DNA of 64,000 bases from Prorocentrum cordatum (taxonomy: Eukaryota > Sar > Dinophyceae > Prorocentrales > Prorocentraceae): positions 192,501-256,500 of the forward strand of contig CAUYUJ010019860.1 in assembly GCA_963575745.1 (NCBI GenBank), in the 5' to 3' direction. The notes beneath the pieces are model-generated. The model was not told the DNA's origin and made no database searches. It saw only the letters and a list, made by a program, of their open reading frames with translations. Positions 54,661-64,000 of the stretch are shown one piece after another (the first letter of the stretch is position 1; the number at the start of each line of letters is the position of its first letter). Position numbers and translations under genes: made by a program.

Positions 54661-56381
54661 GGATGTGCCACTATATCTGGCGCCCTTTGAGCATGCGTCC
54701 TGCTTCGTGTTCTCTGTAGGTCGAAGGTGAAGACTGGTGTCGTTGGTGTGGTCGATCAGCTGATTTGTCCAGCTCGTCATGTCTTCGTGTATCTGGGCCA
54801 CCTTTTGGCGCGTGTATTCATCAATATCCCGAGAACGTTGTGAATGCCGATCACGTCGTTGCTCGTGGGCTCGGAGACGGGCGCCTTGTGCCTCCAACTC
54901 ACTTTCCAGGCGTGCGAGGTGCCCCTCGACACGTACCTTCTCAGTATCTCTCTCACGAATAACCTGGGAGAGCTCCAACTGCGCGTGGTCCGCCGCCTTC
55001 TCAACCTCCTGCAACCTGTCAGTGAGGCGGGCGAAATCGTAAACCGTGGGAGGAGAATCCAGCTGGCCAGTCTGGGCTCGTCCGACACGCAACTCTGCCA
55101 GGGCGTCCTGTACGCCAGGAAAACGCTGCTCGATTTCAGAGATCCAGTTAGCGAGTGGCTGCACGACAGCGTTGGTCGCATCAAGCCTTTGAGTGATGAC
55201 TCCCTCAGTACGCTGCAACATGTCGATCAGGTTCGACGAGTTGGTGTGTGCTTCGTTGCGAAGCGTCGCCGTAGTGTGGTCTATGTTGGATCGAAGATCA
55301 TTGACCTGAGACTGAACGTCGCCAAGGTCGGTGGCCTCGGCTGGTGGCGGTCGGTTGCGGAGCTGGTCATGGATCTCGTCGTGGAGAATCCTGATTGCTG
55401 AAACGCCCGTGTCGCGTACGAGCACAAGCTGTTGCTCCATCTGTGCGAGATAGTTGCGCAGATTCTCGACCATCGCCGTTCGTTCACCTGAGTGTGACAC
55501 CTCACGGTCAACCTGGTACTGCAGCTCACCTATGATGCGTCGATCTTCGGCGATCCTGGAACCTATGATCCCTAAGGCGCCGTCGAGATCTTGGCGTATG
55601 GCAGCAGCGTTGGCAGCGTTCGTCTGAACGCTCTGCAGTAGTCCAGAGTATTGCCTGGACACGAAGGTTTCAACCTGGTCTCTGAGCTCAGCTATTTCAC
55701 CTGCGGCGGACGTTTCCGCCAGCTGGTCGTCTGAGATGGAGAGGTGGGGAGCATAGGCTTCCCTCTGCCCCCTCTCGCGAGGAGTGCTTGGCCTCTGAGA
55801 GGCTGTACGCGGGCTCGACCTACTTTCGCCGCATGGGCCCGGGGCCCCACGACGGTTGCGCGCGGACGAGCTGCGGCTAGGACCGTGCGTGTGTGGTGTC
55901 TCATCCGATGATACCTTGGGGTACTGCGTCTGCGGCTGCGCCGCCACTGGTCTACTGAGTTCCTCGAAGGTGGCGACGTGCTCCGCAACAGGAACGGTCG
56001 CAGGGCTGGGGGTACCAGCACCTGAGGTCCATCGGCGGTTAGCGCGAAAGCGCCCTGGAGTATCAGGACCAGTGAGGCTTTCGCCTGACGCAGTTGGGAT
56101 TGCTCCCGACTGAGGAGGAGATGGAGGATCGAAGGTAGGCGTGTGAAACTCCTTCCTACCTGTTCCTACTCCTTCTCCTGTCCCCCCGCGGGCGGCGCTG
56201 CGGTGAAGTTCAGCAGCTAGCCGCGCCTCGGGTCCGTCGGAGCTGGGGGGGGGGTACCTGGGACACCAACGCAGTCCGCACTAAGGCTCTCCAACTCGTC
56301 ACCGAGCCGTCGCGCCGTCGGAGAGCTCGGACGCGAGGCCCCGATGGACCCCTTACGGCGCATGCGCCGCTTGGGTTCCAT
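54643..56381 (-). pseudogene. gag: Element B gag, N-terminal coiled-coil protein
   Basis: An ATG at 56,381-56,379 (MEPKRRMRRKGSIGAS) lies 65 bases inside the 5' LTR and is the best start. The frame is lost at a run of ten C (56,247-56,256 region) and the coding frame continues one base away as a long open frame to TAA 54,643. After a Pro/Ser/Arg-rich N-terminus come about 280 residues of Gln/Glu/Asp/Leu heptad-rich sequence (VETFVSRQYSGLLQSVQTN; LAQMEQQLVLVRDTGVSAIR), i.e. a long coiled coil suited to particle assembly. The next segment lies in another frame, so gag and the finger region were joined by frameshift or have been broken apart. Confidence 0.75.
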
Positions 56382-56429
56382 CGAGGCCGCGTGCGAGATC
56401 GCGACGCGGGGTTCGATGAACAGTGAGCT

Positions 56430-56446
56430 TTAAAGGGCTGATAACC
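56430..56446 (-). promoter_or_regulatory. Candidate primer binding site of element B
   Basis: On the minus strand the bases following the 5' LTR read GGTTATCAGCCC. This resembles the initiator-tRNA-Met site TGGTATCAGAGC used by many copia elements, but with an extra T and mismatches, so the primer is uncertain. Confidence 0.4.
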
Positions 56447-56643
56447 TGTGAATGGGGTTGAAGTGCAAGGGCACAGAACCCCTGATCCGTTGGTAGAGGG
56501 AAGGAGGGATAGATGGATGTCTTTCCCTCCTGCACGATCAAAGGTCTGATCGATCTGCCCCAATACCTGAGCCCAAACGGCCAGGCGCAGGAGAGGTGAG
56601 GATAAGGAATATATATGAAGGTATTACACGGGTTCTATTCACA
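56447..56643 (-). repeat. Element B 5' LTR
   Basis: 197 bp, same ends as the 3' LTR. In transcription orientation a TATATA word lies about 27-32 bases from the LTR start (56,610-56,616), a possible core promoter. Confidence 0.95.
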
Positions 56644-56648
56644 GGAGG
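56644..56648. repeat. Target site duplication GGAGG (right copy)
   Basis: Matches 39,086-39,090 exactly. Confidence 0.85.
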
Positions 56649-56759
56649 ATGGCGGTGCGGAAGGGGTGCATTGACTCGCTCTTCTACTCCTGTGTTGTAG
56701 CTGATGGTATCGGGCTCGCACTTCGCTGATCGCTCTGGCGCGCGGGACCTTCGGACTGC

Positions 56760-57500
56760 GGCGACCAACGAATTGGCGAGGCAGCGCTGCTCCGTGGGGA
56801 ACGCTGGGTCGATCGGCTCCTGTTCGTCGTCCTTCGCGTTGCTGGCTGGGTCTGGCGGGAGGTGCAAGGCGGGCTTGGCGGTGCTGCAGGTTTGAGCCAA
56901 ACTGTTGTGTTTGAGCAAAGAACTGTTTTGAGCCAGGCGTCCAAGAACCCATGCTTCTTGATGCCCATGCTGCCACTGCCCGCGTTTCTCGCACTGCCTG
57001 TGCCAGAGCTGCCACCGCCCGTGCTTCTTTGTGCCATGACTGCCGCTGTCCTCCTTCTCTTCGTTGATGTTTGGGTCGATCGGCTCCTTATCGTCGTCTT
57101 TCTCGTTGCTGGCTGGATCTGGTTGGCTCTCCTGCTCGTCGTACTCCGCGTTGCTGGCTGAGTCTGGCGGGGGGCGCAGGGCAGGCTCGGCGATTCTGCA
57201 GGTTTGAGCCAAGATGTTGTGCTTGAACAACGAGCTGTCTAGAGCCAGGCGTCCAAGAACCCACGCTTCTGAATGTCCGAGCTGCCACTGCCCGCGCATC
57301 GCGCACTGCCTGTGCCCGAGCTGCCACTGCCGTTCAATTATGCCCAGGCTGCCACTGCCTGTGCTTTTCTATGTCCAGGCTGCCATTGCCCTCCTTCTTG
57401 ACGTTGCTGTCTGGGTCGCTCGGCTCCTTATCGTCGTACTTTTCGTTGTTGGCTGGGTCTGGGTCGCTCTCCTCGGTGCCGCTTTCCTTGTCTAGCTCGC
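56760..57500 (-). repeat. Tandem 312-bp repeat, coding-like on the minus strand
   Basis: The peptide phrase EAWVLGRLA is followed each time by SSL-x-KHN-x-LAQTC, then PPPDSASNA and EYDEQES variants. It recurs 104 residues apart (about 57,263 and 56,951), and a third partial unit (DPDPANNEKYDDKEPSDPDS) lies upstream at about 57,450-57,380. The period, 312 bp, is a multiple of three, and the frame stays open from 57,299 to 56,538, past the point where it enters the element B LTR. It may encode part of an acidic repeat protein or may be a satellite. Confidence 0.5.
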
Positions 57501-58010
57501 AGGCACGGCGCGCCTGGGCGGCGAGCGCCGCCTCTTCCGCCCTTTGATGGATCCGATCGGCCGACGGATATGCGACCCCTGGCAAAAAGGCCGCAACTGG
57601 CACCGCTGCGTGCTGCTGCCACCGCTCGTGTTGCTGCCACTGTGCTGCCACTTCTCCCAGTATCTGGCGAGGTGCCGCCACCTGGACTACGATGTATTTC
57701 GTGTCGGTGATGATGCCAGCTTTGCGAAGCCCCGCCTCGCGGGCGTCACGGCGCCGCCTGCGGGCGAGTCGGCACGCCTTGCAGGCGCCGAAGAGATCGA
57801 CTTCGCGCTGGCGCTGGTTTGAAGGCCGCCACTCTCGTTCGGGCAGCCCCCATCGTTCCTCATTTCGTTGTGTTTCCACGGCTCGGGGCTGGCCCTGGCG
57901 CAGAGCTGCCGCCCGCGCGCCAGGCTGGCGCCCGCGAGGTCCATCCCAGCAGCGGCCCGCCCCCCACGAGGGGGGGGAAAAATGTGCCAAATTGGGTACG
58001 GACTTTCCTC
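57501..58010 (-). other. Possible coding fragment upstream of the 312-bp repeats
   Basis: The minus-strand frame from the (CCT)n tract to 57,334 contains FGACKACRLARRRRRDAREAGLRK and an Ala/Gln-rich helix before joining the repeat phrase. CKAC...ARRRRRD looks like a basic nuclear protein, but the left part of the frame is poly-Glu from the microsatellite, so the real start is unknown. Confidence 0.3.
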
Positions 58011-58014
58011 CGCC

Positions 58015-58262
58015 TCCTCCTCCTCCTCCTCCTCCTCCTCCCCTCCTCCTCCTCCTCCTCCTCCTCCTCCCCTCCTCCTCCTCCTCCTCCTCCTCCTCCT
58101 CCTCCTCCTCCTCCTCCTCCTCCTCCTCCTCCTCCTCCTCCTCCTCCTCCTCCTCCTCCTCCTCCTCCTCCTCCTCCTCCTCCTCCTCTCCTTCCTCCTC
58201 CTCCTCCTCCTCCTCCTCCTCCTCCTCCTCCTCCTCCTCCTCTCCTCCTCCTCCTTCCTCCG
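58015..58262. repeat. (CCT)n microsatellite, about 245 bp
   Basis: Nearly perfect TCC/CCT triplets with a few dropped bases. All six frames are open through most of it, giving poly-Glu, poly-Arg, poly-Gly, poly-Ser, poly-Pro and poly-Leu. Confidence 0.95.
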
Positions 58263-58659
58263 CCTCCCCGGAGCTGCATTTGCCCCGAGGTGTCGCAGTG
58301 TCCCCTGGGGCCCCGAGCGCGCCGCGGCGCCCCCCCCCCCCCCCCCCCCCCGAGCCCGCGGCCTCTCGCTGCGGCGGGGCGCCGCACGAGGATCGCCTCC
58401 ACGGTAATCGTGCCCGTCTCCTGGGGAGGGGGGCACAGAGCTCTGATATCTTCAACGGCAGGCTCCGACGATATATGAGGCCCGCTCTCCTGCAGCCCGA
58501 CGGTCACAGCAGACTTGTGGCGAGCCAGCCTGCCCGGAACTCTAAATGAAATGCTCAACTGAACAAATGCAGGCACGTTCAAAAGTGACCATTACCCGAG
58601 ACGTACCCAACTCGTTCTCCACGCTTGGCGAATATTTGTATGAACGCTCCAAATTGCCA

Positions 58660-59665
58660 AATCTGCACGATCCGCGATGCGCTCATCTCCACCGTGCCTC
58701 CAAGGAACCTACGACACTAGCGACAGTTACGCAGTTCAAAACGACCAAAGGAGCCGCGAGGTCTCGGCTGGATCTGCGTGCCCCCGGACTCCACCGGACC
58801 TCCCAGGAGCCCACGAATGTGGCGACGGTTGCGCACTTCGCAGCATCCCAGGGAGCTGCGAGGTCTCAAGTGGGTGCGCATGGCCCCCGACCACGCTGGA
58901 CCTCTCGAGAGCCCACGACGATGGCGACAATTTTGCAAATCGCAGCCACCCAGGGAACCGCGAGGTCTCGGATGGGTGCGCGCACTCCCCTACTCAGCCG
59001 TGCCTCCAAGGAACCCACGAAAGTGGACAGTTGCGCAGTTCGTAGCCACCCAAGGGGCTGCGAGGTCGCTGCTGGATGCACTCACTCCCCTAGTCCGCCG
59101 TGCCTCCCACGAGCCCACGAACGTGGAGTCAGCTGCGCAGTTCGCAGCCAAGGGAGCCGCGAGATCTTGGCTGAGTGCGCGTACTCCCCTAGTCCGCCCT
59201 GCCTCCCAAGAGCCCACAAAAGTGGAGACAGCTGCGCAGTTCGCAGCCACCCAAGGAGCTGCGATGTCTCGGCTGAGTGCGCATACTCCCCTAGTCCGCC
59301 GTGCCTCCCAAAAGCCCACGAAAAGAGGAGACACCTGCGCAGTTCGCAGCCACCCAAAGAGCTGCGAGGTCTCGGGTGGATGCGCGTACTCCCCCACTCC
59401 GCTCCGCCGTGCATCCCAGGAGCCCACGTGAATGGCGGCAATTGCGCATTCGCAGCCACCCAGGGAGCTGCGAAGTCTCGGGTGGATGCGCGTACTCCCC
59501 TACTCCGCCGTGCCTCTTAGGCACTCACGAATATGGCGACAATTGCGCAATTCGCAGCCACCCAGGGAGCTGCGATTTTCCAGCTGGATGCGCGTACTCC
59601 CCTACTCCGCTGTGCCTCCCAGGAACCCAGGAAAATTGCGACAGATGCGCAGCTCGTAGCCGCCC
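58660..59665 (+). repeat. 102-bp satellite, about ten copies
   Basis: The landmark GCAGTTCGCAGCC recurs at 58,731, 58,833, 58,935, 59,035, 59,137, 59,236, 59,339, 59,446, 59,547 and 59,649, i.e. spacings of 99-107 and mostly 102. The unit equals 34 codons and plus-strand frames are open over several copies, reading phrases such as ARTPLLRRASQEPT and AQFAATQGAARS. Single-base length changes shift the frame between copies, which argues for a satellite rather than a repeat protein. Confidence 0.85.
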
Positions 59666-59675
59666 GGCAGGGGGA

Positions 59676-59719
59676 GGAGGAGGAGGAGGAGGAGGAGGAG
59701 GAGGAGGAGGAGGAGGAGG
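59676..59719. repeat. (GGA)n microsatellite
   Basis: About 14 GGA units directly after the last 102-bp copy. Confidence 0.9.
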
Positions 59720-59785
59720 CGGAGTGGATACCACACTGCACCATTCAAAATGAAAACCCACCACAAGAGACGTTAGGAAAACGTG

Positions 59786-59853
59786 CCGTGGTCGAAGGTG
59801 ACCCCAAGTTTTTCAGCAGTAGGATAGAGCCCCCCTTTCAACTTCGACCACGG
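59786..59853. repeat. Perfect 12-bp inverted repeat
   Basis: CCGTGGTCGAAG at 59,786-59,797 and CTTCGACCACGG at 59,842-59,853, separated by 44 bases. Function unknown. Confidence 0.6.
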
Positions 59854-60330
59854 ATTGTTGTGCGACACCACTCTGCGGGGTTCGCACTTCCAGCCGCCCC
59901 CCCATTTCGGAAAGACCCGAAGGGAATCCCCAAGAGCGAAAAACTGGGGCCCGCAAAGGTCTGAGAGAGCCCCAGCAGTTCACTCTGGACCCAATGTGCT
60001 CCCCCGGTTATCCAGGCAGCGCTTCGGTGAAGCAGAATTCAACCATACCGAGCGAGCTTTATCCTCGAGTATCGGCTACATGTGCCTTGCTCGTCCACAA
60101 TGAACAGGACTAGACATACGCACGGCGGGCATTGGCTCCTGACACCGCGCAGGTCGCTCATCCCTGAACAAGATCGTTCGTAGGTCGTTCGCCAAATCTT
60201 TCCACATTGGCCGATTAAGGACCGCCGCCGGCGCTTAATCTTGAACGCCCGCGCAGGGGTCCCTGCCACGTCGACACGATACGAACCTACCGTATTCAGG
60301 TCCACCTCCCTTCCTGCCCCCTCCCCTCTC
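59854..60330. other. No gene seen
   Basis: Unique sequence between the inverted repeat and the 3' end of the LINE. No recognisable coding relic. Confidence 0.4.
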
Positions 60331-60662
60331 TTTTTTTTGTTCTTTCATAACGGTTTCGACGTGGCAACCCTCCGCAACGCGTACAGTGCATCTTAAATTA
60401 TGTGGTTTCGCTGCCATCTGGGCAGGTGGGTCCGTCGGAGTCGTAGGTTGCGGGCAGCCCATGGACGTGGGCACGGGCAAGCAGGTCAGCGCATTTGCGT
60501 GTTCGCTGAGAAACGCTAAGTCAACTTCTGTGCAACCGACTCTTCCTCGACAGGTGGCAAGGCAAGGCAAGGCCCGGTCGAATCGAATCGGTCCGCAAGC
60601 GGACGTGGGCAGAAAACTATAAATTCGTGCGGGCGATGGAAAATATGCATGCAAAGCTGAAC

Positions 60663-62142
60663 TCAGAAGTCTTGCGTGTAGCCCTCGGCCTGCGCACGCC
60701 ATTTCCTGCGGTCTCGAGCAGCGACGTACCATGGCCCACCAAACTTTGCAAGCGAGTACTTTTGCAAGTGATCGCCCCAACGACATGCTGGACGACCTCG
60801 TCCACGGCCTGCCCCGGGATAGGTTGAGGGCGGGCTCCAGCTTGATACACGGCGCGCCCAGCTGTCGGGTTTCTGCCCAAGCTGGCCGGCGACATTGTAC
60901 TGCAGGTGGGCCAGCCTTTCCCGCCAGCTTCGAACAGGGTACAATGACAGAGCCCTGTCGACCCGGTGGCTCATTCGACGCATGGTGACGTTCCAATCTT
61001 CGTCGTCAAGCCGCACCCGCCCCACAATCAAGCGTAGCGTGCGTAGTTGCAGGACGTCCAGCTGCTCCTTCTGGCGCGCCGTCAGGGCAAGCGTTGGCAG
61101 ACCGAACAGCACCGTAGGCGTTACGACTGAATCGAGGAGCTTGAGGCGGCGACGGATTGAAATCTGTCTGTCGGTAAGTCTGCTCCGTCGCTCATGGAAC
61201 TTGCCCCGGGCGGCCTGCAAACGGCACGACAACTCGACGTCAGCGCGCTGACGCAAGGACCCCGGCACTTTCCTTCCCAAATAGAAATGAGCGTCGCTGC
61301 CGAACAGAATTTCGACAATGTCGTCGCCAATCTCGACGCATGCCGGCCCAGTAAGGCCCTCCGTCGTCAGGATTTTCGTTTTCGCCGCATCGACGTGCAG
61401 GCCAACCCGGCGTAGTTCAACGCACAGTGACTCGATCATATCGCACAGTTCGCTGCAGCATGTGGCATTGACAATGAGATCGTCGGCGCATCGGACGTTG
61501 GTGAGCCTCTCGCCGGACGCGTCGCCCACGCCAAGTCCACGATTGCCAAGAGAGAGCTTCCACCTGGAAGGTGCGAGCTCCAAGCCGGCGCTGAACAGCA
61601 TGGGGCTGATGACGCCCCCCTGCTCGACACCTCTGTTGATGCCGAAGTTCTGCGAGCCTTGCCCGCGCCCCGTCTGATGATTGCACAGCATCGCAAGTAG
61701 AGCTGTGCACGACTGCTCCACACCTTGTACCCGCAAGGCCTCGAACAGAGCAGGATACTCGATTCTGTCGAAAGCTTTCTTCAGAACAAGGCATGCAACC
61801 CAACGCGGGAAATTCCACTCCAGAGATTTGCCGCGCGCGTTCTCCAGCGCGGCGAAAGCGTCGTTGATTGAGCGCTGCTTCCGGAAGCTCACTTGGTCTG
61901 GCGGCTGCTTTGCTTCGAGGTGCCCTCGTAGTCTTTCGCGTACCAACTTTGAGAATATCGTGCACGTTGCCCGCAAAATGGCGATGGGTCGCCAGTTGTC
62001 GGGTTTGCTCCTGTCTCCCTTTGTTCGGAAGCATCACGAACAGCGTGTCGTGCCAGCTCGAGTCGACGGTGCCCGCCCGCAGGATGTTGTTGAACATGGT
62101 CAGCACAAGCCTCAAAACAGCGTCGGATGCACACTTGAACAT
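60663..62142 (-). pseudogene. LINE reverse transcriptase
   Basis: 62,142-62,020 carries the RT N-terminus (CASDAVLRLVLTMFNNILRAG; DTLFVMLPNKG). After a frame change near 62,000 the frame is open from 61,976 to 60,663 (437 codons). Motifs: FSKLVRERLRGHLEAKQPPD, VSFRKQRSINDAFAAL, CLVLKKAFDRIEY (A box Asp), NRGVEQGGVISPMLFSAGLE (B box), NVRCADDLIV (C box), and a long C-terminal region ending RGRPACRWGDHLQK. The C box reads CADD rather than the usual (Y/F)ADD; the two catalytic Asp are kept. No RNase H is seen. Confidence 0.85.
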
Positions 62143-62202
62143 TTCGACAACTAAGCCGCACTCGCCCTGGCACTTCCGGCTACATCTTACGCAGAGCGTA
62201 TT

Positions 62203-63470
62203 TCAGCTCGCCCATGAGGCGCCCTCGAGCCCCCGCTGCTGGCATCGTTGCAGATGCTCTGTCATCGACTGGACGCCTGCGTCGCGCACCCAATCAGAAG
62301 CAGAAATGTCCGCAAGAAAATCTGCAAATTGTTGCGGCGAGGCGTCCGTCGATGAAGCCTGCCGCTTATTGCGCGCGGGAAGGAAGCGCAGCCGGTCTAA
62401 CAGATCCAAATCTTTGAACTCCTTGAGAATATGTTCAGCTCTGTCGTTCCTGCACCGCCGGATTTCTTTGCGCGCCTGCTCCCATATCTGCTTGGAGAGC
62501 TCCCTGCGAACCTCTGGGTCTGAACACGCACGCCGATGTTCGAGCAGCGACTTAAACTCGGCATCTTTCCAAAACTTGCCATTCCTTGCTCTCTTGGGGC
62601 CGCTGCCACATTCGTTGGCGACTTCTCGAACAACATGTTCCAGATCAGAAAGAGTATGTGGGGGCAAGTCATGAACCGCATGATCCAGCCTTGAATGGTA
62701 CATGCTCTCGGCGTCGCACGGGGCCCATCCCCTGACGATTCGCTTGCGCCTCCTCGGGCGCGGGCCCCCAGACCGGAATCTGAGCTCCGCCAGAACTGCA
62801 CTATGGTCTGATCCCAGGCTGATGCTGTCGACCGCCTGTCCCTTGACGACCTCCAAGCACGGCGTGGCGAATATGAAATCGATCCCGCGCTCGTGCCCGA
62901 GAGAACTATGAAATGTCCATGTGTCCTCAAAGCTGAGCTCGTCGGACTCGTTACCGCCTGCAGGCCGGAGGGCGACAACATTTGGTCAACTGGTTGCCCT
63001 CGTGCCCCATGATGTAGCTGGGCATTGAAGTCTCCACCAAGAACGATTTTTGCACCGAGCCGAGAAGCATCGGGCCAATTGTTGCATGAAGGTCTCCAAC
63101 AGAAAAGCCCGCATGGGGCACATGCGTTGCAATGAACGCGAATGGCCGCCCAAAAATTTGAACGTTCAGTGCAATGACCCGGTCTGAATACAGCCGGAGA
63201 CTGAAGATATTGGGGACGCGGCGACGGTGAACAAGAACACCGACACCTGCCGAGCAGCAGCCGGCAAGATGCGCATAGAGCTCATGCCCGTCTTCCAGAT
63301 CCAAGATACCCGCTGGCGCGCGAGTTTCGCTGAACAGAACCACGTCCCACAATATTTTATGTAGCTCGCCCCTTTAATTCTGCAATCCGCGCTGGGTTAT
63401 TCAACCTAGCGTTCTTGCAATACACGTGCAGAATCCCATGTTGTGCACGGGGTGAAACTCGATTCGGCCG
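62203..63470 (-). pseudogene. LINE EEP (apurinic-type) endonuclease and spacer
   Basis: Motifs in three frames: LHVYCKNARLNNPARIAEL (about 63,440-63,370; N-terminal strand with Asn), LWDVVLFSETRAP (63,355-63,315; ETR carries the metal-binding Glu), GGDFNAQLHHG (about 63,045-63,010; the D-x-N motif) and SLGSDHSAVLAELRF (62,820-62,775; the SDH motif). After that a basic, helical spacer runs to 62,203 and leads into the RT. All four signature motifs of the EEP fold are present, but two frame changes split them. Confidence 0.8.
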
Positions 63471-63479
63471 GAACTGTCC

Positions 63480-63950
63480 CTAGCGGCGCGCGGCCTCGCC
63501 ACCCTTCGACTTGCCTTTGCCGCCGCCTTTGGTTGCTTTGCCCCTGTTCTCGCGGAGCATGTCGCGGAACTCAGGATGCTCATCCGTGATCGCGTGCTTC
63601 TCCCACTCCGGGCCGCACTCCACCTTGAGAGCCCCGCTGGCGAAGAAAACCATCAACGCGAGGCCGCCGGACAAGCTCACCTTGCCAACGTTGACGGTAG
63701 GGTCCCAATCAACATTGAGCTCTGACCGTGACCAGCCCCAGTTTGACATGATGTATTTTGTTCCAAAAGCAAGGCCCTGGACAATCCTTTTGTCAATTGG
63801 AAAATCTGGCTTGGCCCATGCCTCTTTGTTTCCAGCAGTCGATTTGTGCATGATCTCAACGGCCCGGCCCCTCTCCGTCTGCGAACCGAACTTGGCGAAG
63901 ACGAGCCCTTTGAAGTCGCCCTTGATATCCCCTCAAGCAGCACTGGTAAA
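63480..63950 (-). pseudogene. LINE ORF1-like piece (possible RRM)
   Basis: Minus-strand frame ending at a stop at 63,480, just upstream of the endonuclease. It includes FKGLVFAKFGSQTERGRAVEIM (about 63,915-63,853), which resembles the RNP1 motif (K-G-x-x-F-x-x-F) of an RNA-recognition fold. A globular stretch (KYIMSNWGWSRSELNVDWDP) and a Gly/Lys-rich basic tail follow. An RNA-binding ORF1 at this place is common in LINEs. The part beyond 63,950 is not clear. Confidence 0.5.
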
Positions 63951-64000
63951 CTAAAACGTCTTGAGCCTAGTGAGTGTGAGGCTCAAGGAGGAGGAGGTAG

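Larger units (their letters stand above)
39091..56643 (-). mobile_element. Element B: complete LTR retrotransposon, 17.55 kb, Ty1/copia type
   Basis: Bounded by two 197-bp direct repeats (39,091-39,287 and 56,447-56,643) that differ at five positions (97.5% identity), begin TGTGAAT, end ATTCACA, and are flanked by GGAGG on both sides. Transcription runs on the minus strand. Order: 5' LTR, short leader, gag with coiled coil, CCCH fingers, protease-like DSGS, integrase, RT, RNase H, then about 8 kb of extra coding sequence including a Tpt1-like domain, a 0.7-kb 3' non-coding region and the 3' LTR. Integrase before RT makes it copia-type. Most copia elements are 5-10 kb, so this one is unusually long. 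Near-identical LTRs imply a fairly recent insertion, yet the reading frames carry at least ten breaks. Confidence 0.9.
60331..64000 (-). mobile_element. Non-LTR retrotransposon (LINE), 5' end beyond the window
   Basis: Minus-strand order ORF1-like piece, EEP endonuclease, then RT, as in EEP-type LINEs. A run of eight A on the minus strand at 60,331-60,338, about 325 bases after the RT stop, may be the remains of a poly(A) 3' end. Several frame changes (near 63,360, 63,030 and 62,000) mean this copy is probably inactive. The 5' end and target duplication lie outside the window. Confidence 0.8.

Noticed and set aside
39086-56648. Stop-codon reassignment to explain in-frame stops in element B
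   Set aside because: TAA, TAG and TGA all occur inside conserved segments, and true ends also use them, so mutation or sequencing error is simpler.
57334-58582. Long poly-Glu, poly-Arg and poly-Gly frames
   Set aside because: Shadows of the (CCT)n microsatellite; only the part left of about 58,010 might be coding.

Overview
The window looks like nuclear DNA of a dinoflagellate. This is inferred, without a search, from several things seen together: many long microsatellites and minisatellites in GC-rich sequence; very large Ty1/copia-type retrotransposons whose gag carries CCCH zinc fingers; an EEP-endonuclease LINE; and two decayed genes that resemble anonymous multi-copy families I associate with Symbiodiniaceae and related genomes. 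I see no ordinary housekeeping gene, rRNA, tRNA, CRISPR array or bacterial-type operon.

Layout from left to right: 1-3,910 is low-complexity DNA with a 650-bp (GA)n tract and a 1.2-kb, 20-bp minisatellite. 3,912-19,096 (minus strand) is an old, frame-broken copia-type element (element A) with gag, integrase zinc motif, reverse transcriptase, RNase H and a long C-terminal extension; a 181-bp foldback element lies inside it. 19,100-21,230 holds purine tracts, (GGT)n and a small duplication. 21,232-24,549 (minus) is a broken gene with an N-terminal Cys motif. 24,600-30,940 is repeats and GC-rich DNA without a supportable gene. 30,946-38,442 (minus) is a decayed multi-domain gene family member. 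39,091-56,643 (minus) is a structurally complete LTR retrotransposon (element B): 197-bp LTRs differing at 5 positions, TG...CA ends and a 5-bp GGAGG target duplication. 56,750-59,850 holds tandem repeats, including a 102-bp satellite and (CCT)n. 60,331-64,000 (minus) is a LINE that runs off the window.

Element B is the most interesting object. At about 17.5 kb it is very large for a copia element. After gag, protease, integrase, RT and RNase H it carries about 8 kb of further coding sequence: an intact 850-codon ORF of unknown function, then a broken reading frame containing what looks like a Tpt1/KptA RNA 2'-phosphotransferase domain. A second unexpected signal is a family of short hairpins with a constant CGGC-TNN-GCCG apex and site-specific outer arms, spread mostly through old element A. 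Every coding relic recognised in the window lies on the minus strand.

Almost every coding segment is interrupted by frame changes or stops. Two of these sit in homopolymers (C10, A7), so part of the damage could be uncorrected sequencing error and part real decay. Family assignments rest on motifs read by eye.
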